Assembly: GCF_012726265.1 (NCBI RefSeq)
Contig: NZ_JAASAG010000001.1
Span: forward strand, 124,001 to 188,000
Source: Streptomyces sp. HNM0575
Lineage (GTDB): Bacteria > Actinomycetota > Actinomycetes > Streptomycetales > Streptomycetaceae
Length of the DNA: 64,000 nt
Direction of reading: 5' to 3'
Shown here: one piece after another, positions 25,133 through 33,311 of the stretch
How the letters are laid out: every line of letters starts with the position of its first letter
Position numbering within the stretch: the stretch's first letter is position 1
Program-made: the position numbers and the translations under genes
The notes under the pieces: generated by a model
Seen by the model: only the letters and a program-made list of their open reading frames with translations
Database searches by the model: none
Told to the model about the DNA's origin: nothing

Positions 25133-27166
25133 CTAGGGCGACAGCGGCGTCGTCCTGGGTGCCTGGGCCGTCGCCGAGCGGGGCACCTTCACCCACACCG
25201 ACTTCGACGGCTTCCCCTTGCCGTCGACGGCCGTCACCATCCAATAACCGGGCGGCACCAGCGAGGGATCCTCGGGCAGCTTCACCGTCACTCCGTCCGC
25301 GGTCCGCTTGAACTTCAGCGCCACGGAGGACTGTTCGACGTTGGTGACGTGCGTGAAGGAGCTCGGCCTGATCAGCCGCATCTTCTTGATGGACGCGGCG
25401 TCCTTGCTGCGGAACGAGGTCGTGCCGCCCAGCCGTACGGTCTGCTCGCCCCCGCCCGAACCCCCGTTCACGCCTCCGCTCGCGCTCCCGTCCGCGCCGT
25501 CGCCGTTCTTCAACTCTGGCCGCTTGCCCTTCGTGTGGAGGTACGGCGGCGTGTAGATGTCGATCTCCTGCTGGAACTTGCCCGGCTTGGTGTTGGCCTT
25601 GTCGGCGAAGAGCGAGTCGGAGCCGAAGGTCATCACGCGCCCGTCGGGCAGCAGCATCGCTCCCGAGTGGTAGTTGCGGCCGACGAGCGGATCGGCGACG
25701 GGCTTCTTGGTGTTGCTCGAAGGGTCGTAGATCTCCGCCTTGAGGACGTTGGTGTCGCTGCGGCCGCGGTAGTCGCCGGAGCCGTTGGTGGTGAGGATCT
25801 TGTCGTCGGGGAGGATGACGCTGCTGGGGTAGCGGGCCTTCGCGTACAGGTCGGGCCCGTCGCGGAAGTGCGGCGCGGGGTCCTTCAGATCGACGATGCG
25901 GGTCTTCTCACTGGCCTTCTTCGACTCGCCGACACCGCCGCCTCCGAGCACCATGTACTTGCGGCTCTGGGTGGGCGGCAGCGGCACGGACATCGCCGTC
26001 TCCAGCTTGTCCGGGTCGCTCATGCCGGGGATCTTGCGGAAGCCGTTGGTCTGGAGGTCCCAGATGCCGGGGGTGCGCCCCTTGTCGGCGGGGCCGTACC
26101 CGGCGTTGGCACCGGAGAAGAAGATCTTGTTGTCGTCGGTGAGATGCAGTGCCGGGTAGGTGGGGAAGAACCTCTTGCGGGGGAGGTACTCCCACTTCTT
26201 CGTCTTCGGGTCGTAGATCTCGTTCTTCCCGGGTACGACCTGGCCGATGTCGTCCAGGCCGGAGACAGAGAGCACCTTGCCGTCCTCGAGCGTGGTCAGC
26301 GTCGGGTACCAGCGGGCCTCGTGCATGAAGTCCGTCGTGATGTAGCGCTCGGCTACCGGGTCGAACTCGTAGCTGTCCTTGATGCCTTGGAAGTCCTTCT
26401 TGTCGAAGGAGAGCTTCTGCGCGATGCCGTAGATGTTCTTGTGCTCTGCCCCGCGCAGCCCGCTGACGCGGTAGTTGTCCTCGGTGCCGGTCTGGTACTT
26501 CTTGCCCCGCTTGACGGCCTCCACATACACACGGGCCACGCTGCCGGTGACCTTGACCCTGCCCGTGGCCGGGTCCTTCTTCTTCTTGGCGCGCGGCACC
26601 AGGAGGTTGTCCTTGGCCTCGAAGGTCTTGCCGTTGTGGCGGCCGGTGAAGCGGGTGCCGGCCTTCACGGTCTTGGCACGGTCCGGATTCTCGTTGTGGA
26701 CGAACATCAGCCCGCCGGCCTTCTTCACGTCGCCGCCGAGCTTCTCGTACCGACGTGTGCCGCCCGCCACGAGCAGCTTCCCGTCGGGGAGTTGGGTGTG
26801 CCCAGCGCAGAAGAGGTCGTTGGGCGTGTGGATGTTCTTGAAGGTGTTCTTGACCGGGTCCCACAGGACCGTGCGGAACGACTTGGCCTTGAACTGCTTG
26901 GCGTCGTTGCCGGATCCGGCGACCAGCAGCACCTTCCCCGTGTGCAGCAGCGCCGCATGAATCGTGTTCACGCGGTACTTCTTGGGAACGTCGACGATCT
27001 TCCAGTGGCCGTTCGCCGCCTTGTACTCGGGCTGGTTGATCTTGTAGTCGTGGTACTTCGCCGACGCTATGCCGTAGAGCGCGGGGCCGTTGAATCCCGC
27101 GATCACCAGCACCACGGTCGCGCCTATCGCTGTGCGGCGCGTGCGTCGGCTCGGTCGGTACTTCAT
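25133..27166 (-). CDS. glxA: GlxA copper radical oxidase (galactose-oxidase-like)
   Basis: Membrane-anchored mononuclear copper radical oxidase of 677 residues. In Streptomyces GlxA works with CslA to build or modify a glucan at hyphal tips, needed for aggregation and aerial growth. An N-terminal anchor (TAIGATVVLVIAGFNGPALYGI) precedes a seven-bladed Kelch-like propeller and a C-terminal Ig-like domain. Active-site landmarks are Cys120 in NDLFCAGH (thioether-forming in the family), the Trp/Tyr of EARWYPT, the Tyr-His of GRNYHSGA, and the His of SSFTHVTN. A Gly/Ser-rich linker precedes the C-terminal domain. The ATG at 27166 overlaps the cslA stop as ATGA, so translation is coupled. Confidence 0.96.
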   Translation of the reverse strand: MKYRPSRRTRRTAIGATVVLVIAGFNGPALYGIASAKYHDYKINQPEYKAANGHWKIVDVPKKYRVNTIHAALLHTGKVLLVAGSGNDAKQFKAKSFRTVLWDPVKNTFKNIHTPNDLFCAGHTQLPDGKLLVAGGTRRYEKLGGDVKKAGGLMFVHNENPDRAKTVKAGTRFTGRHNGKTFEAKDNLLVPRAKKKKDPATGRVKVTGSVARVYVEAVKRGKKYQTGTEDNYRVSGLRGAEHKNIYGIAQKLSFDKKDFQGIKDSYEFDPVAERYITTDFMHEARWYPTLTTLEDGKVLSVSGLDDIGQVVPGKNEIYDPKTKKWEYLPRKRFFPTYPALHLTDDNKIFFSGANAGYGPADKGRTPGIWDLQTNGFRKIPGMSDPDKLETAMSVPLPPTQSRKYMVLGGGGVGESKKASEKTRIVDLKDPAPHFRDGPDLYAKARYPSSVILPDDKILTTNGSGDYRGRSDTNVLKAEIYDPSSNTKKPVADPLVGRNYHSGAMLLPDGRVMTFGSDSLFADKANTKPGKFQQEIDIYTPPYLHTKGKRPELKNGDGADGSASGGVNGGSGGGEQTVRLGGTTSFRSKDAASIKKMRLIRPSSFTHVTNVEQSSVALKFKRTADGVTVKLPEDPSLVPPGYWMVTAVDGKGKPSKSVWVKVPRSATAQAPRTTPLSP

Positions 27167-29397
27167 CGTTCACGTCCCCCAAGGGCGGTGTGCAGTGGTA
27201 CGGGCTGCTGCGTGCCGGGTGCCGGACCCCCGCGGGCGTCGCCCTGCGGGTCCTCGTGCGCGCGGTCTTCAGGCGGACGGTCTTCAGGCGGGCGGTCTTC
27301 GTACGGGCGGTCTTCATGCGCAGCGTCGTCGTACGGACTGTCGTCGTACGCGCGGTCCTCGTACGCGTCCTTGTACGGGTCGTATGTCCCGCCGTACGCC
27401 TCGCCGTATCCGCCGTCCCCGTATCCGCCGTCCCCGTGCCGGTCGTCCCGGTACCGGTCGTCCCCGCGCGCGGAAGCGGGCTCCGTGCCCCCTTCGGCCT
27501 CGTACGGTGCGGGCAGCGGGCCGCCCTGACGGTGCCGGTGCCGCCGCTGCTTCCGCCGTTTCTTCTCGGCCCGTACGGTCACGCGCCAGCCCACGATCGG
27601 CGCCGCGGTGATCAGCAGGGCGAGCGCGGCCCACGTGAGCATCGCGGGGTGGTCATGGCCCAGGTAGAACGAACCGCCCAGCGAGCCGCCGAAGACTAGG
27701 ATGAAGAAGAGGTGCACGCGGAAGGTGCCGAAGAGGGTGTCCGGGCTGGCCGAGTTGCCCTTCGGGGTGACCACGAACTTGCTCTTGCGGCGCAGCACCG
27801 TGTCGAACAGGGACCGGGCGTAGATGGGAGCCGACAGCGCGGACATGAGCATCCCGGCGAGGCCGCCGGAGCCCTCCGGTTCGTGCGGTGAGACGTTGTG
27901 CCGCCGGTTCCACACGTACAGGCCGATCTGGAGGGCCGTCGCGTTGCCGTACAGGGCCATCCAGATGGTCGGGTCGATCTGCACACCCGAGGCGCCCAGG
28001 CCCAGGAACAGCGCACAACTCAGCGCCGCGAGGATCCAGTTGAGCGCCGCGATCGGGTAGAAGATCATCAGCAGCGTGTAGTTGAAGAGCTTGCCGGGCG
28101 GCATGGTGAACAGGCCGCGCCAGTACTGCTTGAGGATCGTCTCGTACGTGCCCCGCGACCAGCGCAGCTGCTGTGTGAAGAAGTCCGTCCAGGCGTTGGG
28201 GCCTTCGCCGACGGCGAGGACGTCGGGGGTGTAGACCGAGCGCCACTTGCGGCCCGTGTCCGGGTTGCGGTGCCGGTGCATCTCGAAGCCGGTGGCCATG
28301 TCCTCCGTGATGGAGTCGTACAGGCCGCCGATGCCCTTGATGGCCTTGATGCGCACGGCGTTGCTGGTGCCGACGAACATGGGCGCGTTGTAGCGGTTCC
28401 CGGCGCGCTGGATGAGCGCGTGGAAGAGGAACTGCTGGCTCTCCGCGGCCTTGGTGACGAAGTTGTCGTAGTTGCCGTAGACCTGCGGGCCGATGACGAA
28501 TCCGACGTCCGGGTCGCGGAAGTAACCGAGCATCCGCTCCAGGTAGTTGGGCAGCGGCACGTGGTCGGTGTCGACGGAAGCAAAGTAGTCGTACTGGTCG
28601 CCGTGCGCCGCCAGCCAGGCGTTGTAGTTGCCGTGCTTGGTCTTCGCCCGGTGCGGGCCCTTCTTCTTGTTCCAGCGGGGCACGCCCTTGCGCGTGAAGT
28701 GGTGCACGCCCAGCCGGCGGCAGACCTCCTTCACCTCCGGATCGTCGCCCTCGTCGAGCAGCCATACGTGCAGCAGGCCGCGGTGGCGTATCTTCACGGC
28801 CGCTTCGAGGGTCTTCGTCACCATCTCCAGCGGCTCCTTGCCGGGGACGAAGGAGGTGAGGAAGGCGACGCGGGTGCCGGTCTCGGGCACCACGGGAACC
28901 GGGTCGCGCGCGACGAGCGTGGCGTGGGCGTTGGAGAGGACGTTGAGGGTGCGGAACAGCTCGATGAGGCCGATCGAGACCAGCATCACGATGTCGAGCT
29001 TGAGCACGAGGTCGGAGACGGCGCCGTCGTCGCGGCGCGTCCAGTGCTGCGGCTGCATCAGCCACAGCAGCAGTCCGGCGGAGAGCAGCGGCGCGAGGCA
29101 GAGCAGCGTGGCCGCGCGTATTCGGTGCGGCTCCTCGGACAGGAGGCTGCGGTAGGCGACGCGGTAGGGCTTGTCCTTGGCGGGCTGCGTCAGCGGACCG
29201 GCGAGGCGGCTGTAGTGCTCGTAGTCGTAGCGCGGCAGCTCTTCGGGCGTCCAGCGCAGCCCGCGGCCGAGTGTGCCTCTGGCTCTCTGTCTCATGTGCG
29301 CGGGTATGCGCAGCTGGGTCGTCCGTGTCGGGTCGTCGTCGGCGGCCTGCACGTGTCCCGGCTGTCGGCCGCCGGAACCGGTCGAGGTCATGGTCAT
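27163..29397 (-). CDS. cslA: CslA cellulose-synthase-like glycosyltransferase
   Basis: Processive GT2 membrane glycosyltransferase of 744 residues that makes a beta-glucan at hyphal tips. Two helices near residues 90-150 (LLCLAPLLSAGLLLWLM, IVMLVSIGLIELF) precede the catalytic domain with the D, D, D, QxxRW motif set: LLDEGDD, VDTDHVPLP, TEDMATGFE and QQLRWSRG. Four or more C-terminal helices follow. The last about 120 residues are an unusual cytoplasmic tail of Asp/Tyr/Arg/Pro/Glu repeats (YEDRPPEDRPPEDRAHED) encoded by tandem repeats at about 27220-27480. The ATG at 29397 follows AGGGGGA. First gene of the cslA-glxA operon. Confidence 0.95.
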   Translation of the reverse strand: MTMTSTGSGGRQPGHVQAADDDPTRTTQLRIPAHMRQRARGTLGRGLRWTPEELPRYDYEHYSRLAGPLTQPAKDKPYRVAYRSLLSEEPHRIRAATLLCLAPLLSAGLLLWLMQPQHWTRRDDGAVSDLVLKLDIVMLVSIGLIELFRTLNVLSNAHATLVARDPVPVVPETGTRVAFLTSFVPGKEPLEMVTKTLEAAVKIRHRGLLHVWLLDEGDDPEVKEVCRRLGVHHFTRKGVPRWNKKKGPHRAKTKHGNYNAWLAAHGDQYDYFASVDTDHVPLPNYLERMLGYFRDPDVGFVIGPQVYGNYDNFVTKAAESQQFLFHALIQRAGNRYNAPMFVGTSNAVRIKAIKGIGGLYDSITEDMATGFEMHRHRNPDTGRKWRSVYTPDVLAVGEGPNAWTDFFTQQLRWSRGTYETILKQYWRGLFTMPPGKLFNYTLLMIFYPIAALNWILAALSCALFLGLGASGVQIDPTIWMALYGNATALQIGLYVWNRRHNVSPHEPEGSGGLAGMLMSALSAPIYARSLFDTVLRRKSKFVVTPKGNSASPDTLFGTFRVHLFFILVFGGSLGGSFYLGHDHPAMLTWAALALLITAAPIVGWRVTVRAEKKRRKQRRHRHRQGGPLPAPYEAEGGTEPASARGDDRYRDDRHGDGGYGDGGYGEAYGGTYDPYKDAYEDRAYDDSPYDDAAHEDRPYEDRPPEDRPPEDRAHEDPQGDARGGPAPGTQQPVPLHTALGGRER
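27220..27480. repeat. tandem repeats encoding the CslA C-terminal tail
   Basis: On the plus strand, units such as GCGGTCTTC preceded by GTACG or AGGCG recur between 27260 and 27365, followed by CCGTATCCGCCGTCCC-type repeats to about 27450. They stay in frame with cslA and encode ED-R-P/A-Y/P motifs. Confidence 0.75.
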
Positions 29398-29841
29398 TCC
29401 CCCTGGACGCAGCAGGCTGCGTGGTGGTCGTACTTCCCGCGTCCTTTCCCGCGGCCCCCGGCGCGGCAGGCGTCGGCTGCTTCGTACAGAGACTGCGCGC
29501 GGGCGGCGCCCGGTTCCGTGGGGAGGGACCCCGGCCTGCCGTCGCGCGGAGCTACGGAGGCGGCCCTTGCGCCCAGGCCGCGCCCGCTCGCCGGCCGTCG
29601 ATTCGCAGGGCTGCACGGCGGCTGGAGACGTCGGTAGGTTCTCCGACTCCAGGCTCGAACGCAAGGGCGGTAAGGGGCAGTTCGTCACGTTTGCCGAGTG
29701 ATTGCCGGGTTTCCTGTGACGGAGGTGTCATCGGAATGGACACATTGTGTGTGGTCTGTGAGTAAGTTCTCGGACGGTCGATCGTCGTGCCATTCGCACC
29801 CGATCCGCCCCGCGGCCCGGCCGCCCGTCCGAAGGGCGCGG
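29398..29841. other. cslA upstream region
   Basis: A 444-base region. The stretch 29690-29790 is less GC-rich than its surroundings and contains a small palindrome ACACA-T-TGTGT (29740-29750), which could belong to the cslA promoter or the end of the AlkZ-like transcription unit. No gene was recognised, although the cslA frame stays open up to 29688. Confidence 0.45.
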
Positions 29842-31062
29842 TCACACCGCGGCGTCGGCGAAGACGACGGCGAACTCCTCGGCGTCCGGAGCCGTTACGC
29901 CTCCGGAGCCCGGTACGGCCCCGGCGCCCCCCGGGGCTTCGGCGCCCGCGCCGCCTTCGGTGTCCGCGCCGCCTCCGGCGCCCGCGCCGCCGTGCCGCGC
30001 GAAGGCCATCAACCGCTCGCCCTCGGCGGCCAGTTCGCGTTCCTCGTCGCCCGTGAACCTTCGCAGGAACGGGGTCACGGTGAGCGTCGACGCGCCCTTC
30101 CGCGGCCGCTCCAGCTTCCACGTGCCGCGCACCTGCCCGTCCAGCAGCACGGTGCCGGGCACCTGGCCGTTGCGGCTCGCGATGAGCTTGCGGGCGGCGT
30201 CGCCGATCACGCGCGTGCGGTCGGCGTGGGAGAGCACGAGGTTGTCGTACTCGGCCACGAAGCGTGCCGGCAGCGGCAGTTCGGGATCCGGCCGCGGCGC
30301 GTCGGGCAGGTCGAAGAGCTCCCGCCCGCTCTCGCTGCGGAAGACGCGCAGCTGCGGACGGAGCCGCTCCATCACCTCGCCGAGCCGCGTCAGCCCCGAC
30401 CAGGTCTGGGCGTCCATCACGGTCGCGGGCCCGAACGCGCCCAGATACCGCAGCAGTACGGTCTCGACGCACGGCTCGGGCGATACGGGCCGTCCCAGCC
30501 AGGTCTCCACGGCCGAGTAGGAGGGCTGCCCCGAGCGTCCCCAGAGGCCGCGTGGTGGGATCTGCACCACGTCGCACAGGCTGCGGGCCGCACGCGACAG
30601 CGCCTCCGGCTCCTCGTCCGGCCAGCGTTCGTGCAGCAGACCGCCCAACTCGCGGGCCATGCGCGGCTCTTGCCGTACGAGGGAGTCCGCCGCGGCGGCC
30701 ACGTCCCAGGGGTCCGCGCTCCTCAGCCGGCGGCTCCGGTCGGACCTCACCAGACGCTCGTACAACACCCGGGTCAGCGGGCGCAGTTGGAGGCAGTCGG
30801 CCGCGCTCACCAGGTGCACGGTGCCGCGCATGACGCTGACGCGTACGGCCGCACGGTCGCGCAGCAGCCCGGACAGCTCCGCCGCGCGGAAGTCCACGAG
30901 CCGTGACCACAGCCCGAAGTAGGGCGGCCTGGGCGCCTGCGCCTGCATGCCGACCAGATGCTCGACCGCTTCCAGCGCGGTCATCCCCTCCCGCGCGGCG
31001 AGGAGTTGACGCGAGACGAGGGCACGGCCGAGCGCCCTGGCGGTGAGGGTGGCGGGCTGCAT
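29842..31062 (-). CDS. winged-helix DNA-binding protein, AlkZ/YcaQ-like
   Basis: A 406-residue protein of the winged-helix family that includes the DNA glycosylases AlkZ and YcaQ, which unhook interstrand crosslinks. The family's catalytic Gln-x-Gln occurs in HLVGMQAQAPRPPYFGLWSRL near residue 40, followed by VSVMRGTVHLVSAADC, a characteristic block, then VMDAQTWSGLTRLGEV and NLVLSHADRTRVIGD. The C-terminal about 50 residues after RHGGAGAG are low-complexity Gly/Ala. The ATG at 31062 opens the fold. Whether it is an active glycosylase for a self-made genotoxin or a general repair protein cannot be told. Confidence 0.83.
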   Translation of the reverse strand: MQPATLTARALGRALVSRQLLAAREGMTALEAVEHLVGMQAQAPRPPYFGLWSRLVDFRAAELSGLLRDRAAVRVSVMRGTVHLVSAADCLQLRPLTRVLYERLVRSDRSRRLRSADPWDVAAAADSLVRQEPRMARELGGLLHERWPDEEPEALSRAARSLCDVVQIPPRGLWGRSGQPSYSAVETWLGRPVSPEPCVETVLLRYLGAFGPATVMDAQTWSGLTRLGEVMERLRPQLRVFRSESGRELFDLPDAPRPDPELPLPARFVAEYDNLVLSHADRTRVIGDAARKLIASRNGQVPGTVLLDGQVRGTWKLERPRKGASTLTVTPFLRRFTGDEERELAAEGERLMAFARHGGAGAGGGADTEGGAGAEAPGGAGAVPGSGGVTAPDAEEFAVVFADAAV

Positions 31063-31093
31063 GGGGGGAGTCTGTCGGATCGACCGGGGGCCC

Positions 31094-31142
31094 GCCACGC
31101 GGACGCGCCACGCGGATGAGCCCCGTGGCGCGTCCGCGTGGC
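31094..31142. terminator. strong 19-base-stem hairpin upstream of the AlkZ-like gene
   Basis: GCCACGCGGACGCGCCACG (31094-31112) and its exact reverse complement (31124-31142) flank an 11-base loop. It lies 32 bases before the AlkZ-like ATG and about 360 bases after the LPMO stop. It may insulate the two genes or act in the 5' leader. Confidence 0.55.
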
Positions 31143-31468
31143 AGGCGTGCACGTCGGGGCACCGGCGGAGGCGCACCGGGAAGGCCGCACGGCGACGGCC
31201 GCCGGTACGCGCCGTGCCCGTGGCCCGGACGGGGGCCGGCCCGGCCGCTGCGGGTATGCGACCGGGCCGGGACCCCTCCCTGCGGGGCCGTCACGGGAAT
31301 TCGGGTCCCGTTCTCCCCCGTGGGTCCTGCGGAAGCCGGCGGCGGCCCCGTCTGCGACGAGGTCTGCGACGAGGCCGCCCTCGGCCGGGTTCGTACGGGT
31401 GCCCGCCGGGGACGAGTGGACACCCGTGGTCCGGGAGAACTTCAGCGCAGGAGACGTGCGAACCGCAC

Positions 31469-31487
31469 GAACCGCATGTGCGGGTTC
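31469..31487. terminator. small hairpin after the LPMO gene
   Basis: GAACCGCA / TGCGGGTTC with one bulged G, 19 bases beyond the LPMO stop. Confidence 0.4.
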
Positions 31488-31505
31488 ACAACTCCGGGCG
31501 CCGGC

Positions 31506-32099
31506 TCAGAACTTCACGTCGGAGCAGGAGTAGAACGCGTTCGCCGTGTCGGCGATCGTCCACACGCCGAGGATCAGGTGCCTGCCCGACTTGCCCTCCG
31601 GCAGCTTGCCCTCGCCCGTCCACTCGGCCGGTGGCTTCTTGCCGCCCATGTCGACGGTCAGGAAGGGCTTGGACTCCAGGTCGGCGCGGGTGAGCTTCTT
31701 GCTCGGGTCCCAACCGTCCTTGGTGACATAGAACTTGAAGTCCGTCGTCGAGTGCTGTGCCGTCATCGACCACTTGAAGGTGTGGTTCGCGCCCGCCTTC
31801 AGCTGTGTGGCCGGCCAGTCGCCGCCGCGCGGGTCGTCGAGTTCCTTGAAGCTCGCGTTGTCGGCGGAACAGATGGATCCGTCCTTGGGCCCGGCCTCCG
31901 GGAAGCCCTTGGGGCCCTCGACGCTCTGTGGCTCGTTCTCGATGGCGCCGCAGCCGGTGACCTTGCCGTCGGCGCAGTTCGCCTGGCGGCTCGCGGGGTC
32001 GGTGCTGAAGCCGTGGCCCTGTGCGGGCCCGCCGGTCAGGAACATGGCCGCACCGCCAAGTCCCAGTCCTATGACGGCCGCTGTGATCCTCTTGCGCAT
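31506..32099 (-). CDS. AA10 lytic polysaccharide monooxygenase (chitin-binding protein)
   Basis: Secreted copper enzyme of 197 residues that oxidatively cleaves crystalline chitin (or cellulose). The signal peptide (RITAAVIGLGLGGAAMFLTGGPAQG) ends just before His29, which becomes the N-terminal copper ligand; the second histidine-brace ligand is His116 in TAQHSTTDF, and the axial Phe lies in ADTANAFYSC. Four cysteines fit two disulfides. There is no extra binding module. The ATG at 32099 gives the signal peptide. Two dre-like sites upstream suggest DasR control, as for other Streptomyces chitin genes. In S. coelicolor a chb gene also lies near cslA-glxA. Confidence 0.95.
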   Translation of the reverse strand: MRKRITAAVIGLGLGGAAMFLTGGPAQGHGFSTDPASRQANCADGKVTGCGAIENEPQSVEGPKGFPEAGPKDGSICSADNASFKELDDPRGGDWPATQLKAGANHTFKWSMTAQHSTTDFKFYVTKDGWDPSKKLTRADLESKPFLTVDMGGKKPPAEWTGEGKLPEGKSGRHLILGVWTIADTANAFYSCSDVKF

Positions 32100-32145
32100 G
32101 TCTCTCCAGGTGATCGTGGGGGGCGGAGTGCGCACATGACGTTCA

Positions 32146-32159
32146 ACGGTCTAGACCAG
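32146..32159. promoter_or_regulatory. dre-like site 1 upstream of the LPMO gene
   Basis: ACGGTCTAGACCAG is a near-perfect DasR element centred on TCTAGA, 47 bases upstream of the LPMO start. Confidence 0.75.
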
Positions 32160-32187
32160 GCCGCGAATGTAGCGCGCCCAACCGGTC

Positions 32188-32201
32188 ATGTCCAGACCAA
32201 T
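32188..32201. promoter_or_regulatory. dre-like site 2 upstream of the LPMO gene
   Basis: ATGTCCAGACCAAT matches 9 of 12 core positions of TGGTCTAGACCA and resembles the TGGTCCAGACC repeat seen in Streptomyces chitinase promoters. It is 42 bases from site 1, about four helical turns. Confidence 0.5.
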
Positions 32202-32341
32202 TTTGCGTACGGGATGGGTAAGGGAGACGCATCGGGCGCTGAGCAGCGCGGAAGCGGCGGCAGTCCGGACCGGCCACCGGGGCGGACCGTGGAGCCCGGC
32301 GGAGTCGACCTCGGCGGCGGCGGGCCGAATCGGGCTCGGGT

Positions 32342-32384
32342 AATCTGACGGCCCTGTTCACTTCGTGAACAGGGCCGTCAGATT
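32342..32384. promoter_or_regulatory. perfect 43-base palindrome containing the candidate IclR operator
   Basis: Two exact 20-base arms (32342-32361 and 32365-32384) flank the three bases TTC. The centre reads GTTCAC-TTC-GTGAAC; on the other strand it is GTTCAC-GAA-GTGAAC, matching the element at 34764. It ends 40 bases before the IclR start, so it could be an autoregulatory operator and, if transcribed, a strong 5' leader hairpin. Confidence 0.65.
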
Positions 32385-32424
32385 CGGCAGTCAGGCCCTC
32401 GATCACCATCCGGCGGAGGCTCCC

Positions 32425-33231
32425 GTGACCAAGGCGACGCGGTCGTCCGACGCCCCGCGCGCGGACCGTGGCGACCAGGCCGACATCCAGGCGGTGAGCC
32501 GGGTCAGCCAGATCCTGTCGCTCTTCGAGCCGGCCACCCCGGAGGTGACGGCCGGCGAGGTCGCCGAGCGGCTCGGCTTCAACCGCACCACCGCGTACCG
32601 GTACTGCACGTCTCTCGTCGCGGCGGGCCTGCTGGAGCGCAGCGCCGATGGCGGCTACGTGCCCGGCGGCCTGCTCCTGCAACTCGGCGCCTTCGCCATC
32701 GGCCGCCGCCGCGTGATCGACCTGGCCGCGCGGCACATGAAGGCGCTCGCGCGCGCCACGCAGTCGAGCACCGTGCTCAGCCTCTGGGGCCTCACCGGGC
32801 CCGTGGTCTCCCGGGTCGAGGAGAACGTCTCCGCCGTGGTCGTGGTGTCCGTACGGGTCGGCAGCCACCTGCCGCTGGACACGGCGCAGAGCAAGGTATT
32901 CCTCGCCTACCACGCCGACCAGCTGTCCATGGAGCGGCTGATGGCGAACCTTCCCGGGCAGGCACGCGAGGAGCTGCGCGCCGACGTCGAGCGGGTGCGC
33001 GCCACCGGTCACTGCTCCGCGATGAGCACCCCCGGCGTCGTGGCGGTGGCGGCGCCGGTGTTCGACGAGTACGGCATCTGCGCCACGATCGCGATCGTCG
33101 GCCCGGACAACACCCTGTCGATGTCCGACGACACCCCCGAACTGCGAGTCGTCGTCGGCACCGCGCGGGAGCTGACCCACGAACTCGGCGGCCACTACCG
33201 GCCCGACGACCTCGACGAGCGGCAGGCGTAG
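32425..33231 (+). CDS. IclR family transcriptional regulator (catabolic island)
   Basis: A 268-residue regulator with an N-terminal winged HTH (IQAVSRVSQILSLFEP, TAGEVAERLGFNRTTAYRYCTSL) and a C-terminal IclR effector domain (AVVVVSVRVGSHLPLDTAQSKVFLAY, the GHCSAMSTPGVVAVAAPVFDEYG block). The GTG at 32425 follows GGAGG and matches the HTH start. The spacing of operators (before itself and before the transporter, plus a related element before the DUF6282 operon) suggests it controls the whole 32.4-39.5 kb island, likely in response to the imported compound or an intermediate. Confidence 0.92.
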   Translation: MTKATRSSDAPRADRGDQADIQAVSRVSQILSLFEPATPEVTAGEVAERLGFNRTTAYRYCTSLVAAGLLERSADGGYVPGGLLLQLGAFAIGRRRVIDLAARHMKALARATQSSTVLSLWGLTGPVVSRVEENVSAVVVVSVRVGSHLPLDTAQSKVFLAYHADQLSMERLMANLPGQAREELRADVERVRATGHCSAMSTPGVVAVAAPVFDEYGICATIAIVGPDNTLSMSDDTPELRVVVGTARELTHELGGHYRPDDLDERQA

Positions 33232-33311
33232 GGCCGCCGGGCAGCGCGTCCGGTATCCCTCGGCCGGTATCCGACGGCCGGTTCAGGCCGTACCGGTCAG
33301 GAGAGAACCCG

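Larger units (their letters stand above)
31063..31505. other. region between LPMO and AlkZ-like genes
   Basis: A 443-base region with no recognisable gene. It contains a likely LPMO terminator at 31469-31487 and a very strong hairpin at 31094-31142 just before the AlkZ-like start. Confidence 0.5.
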
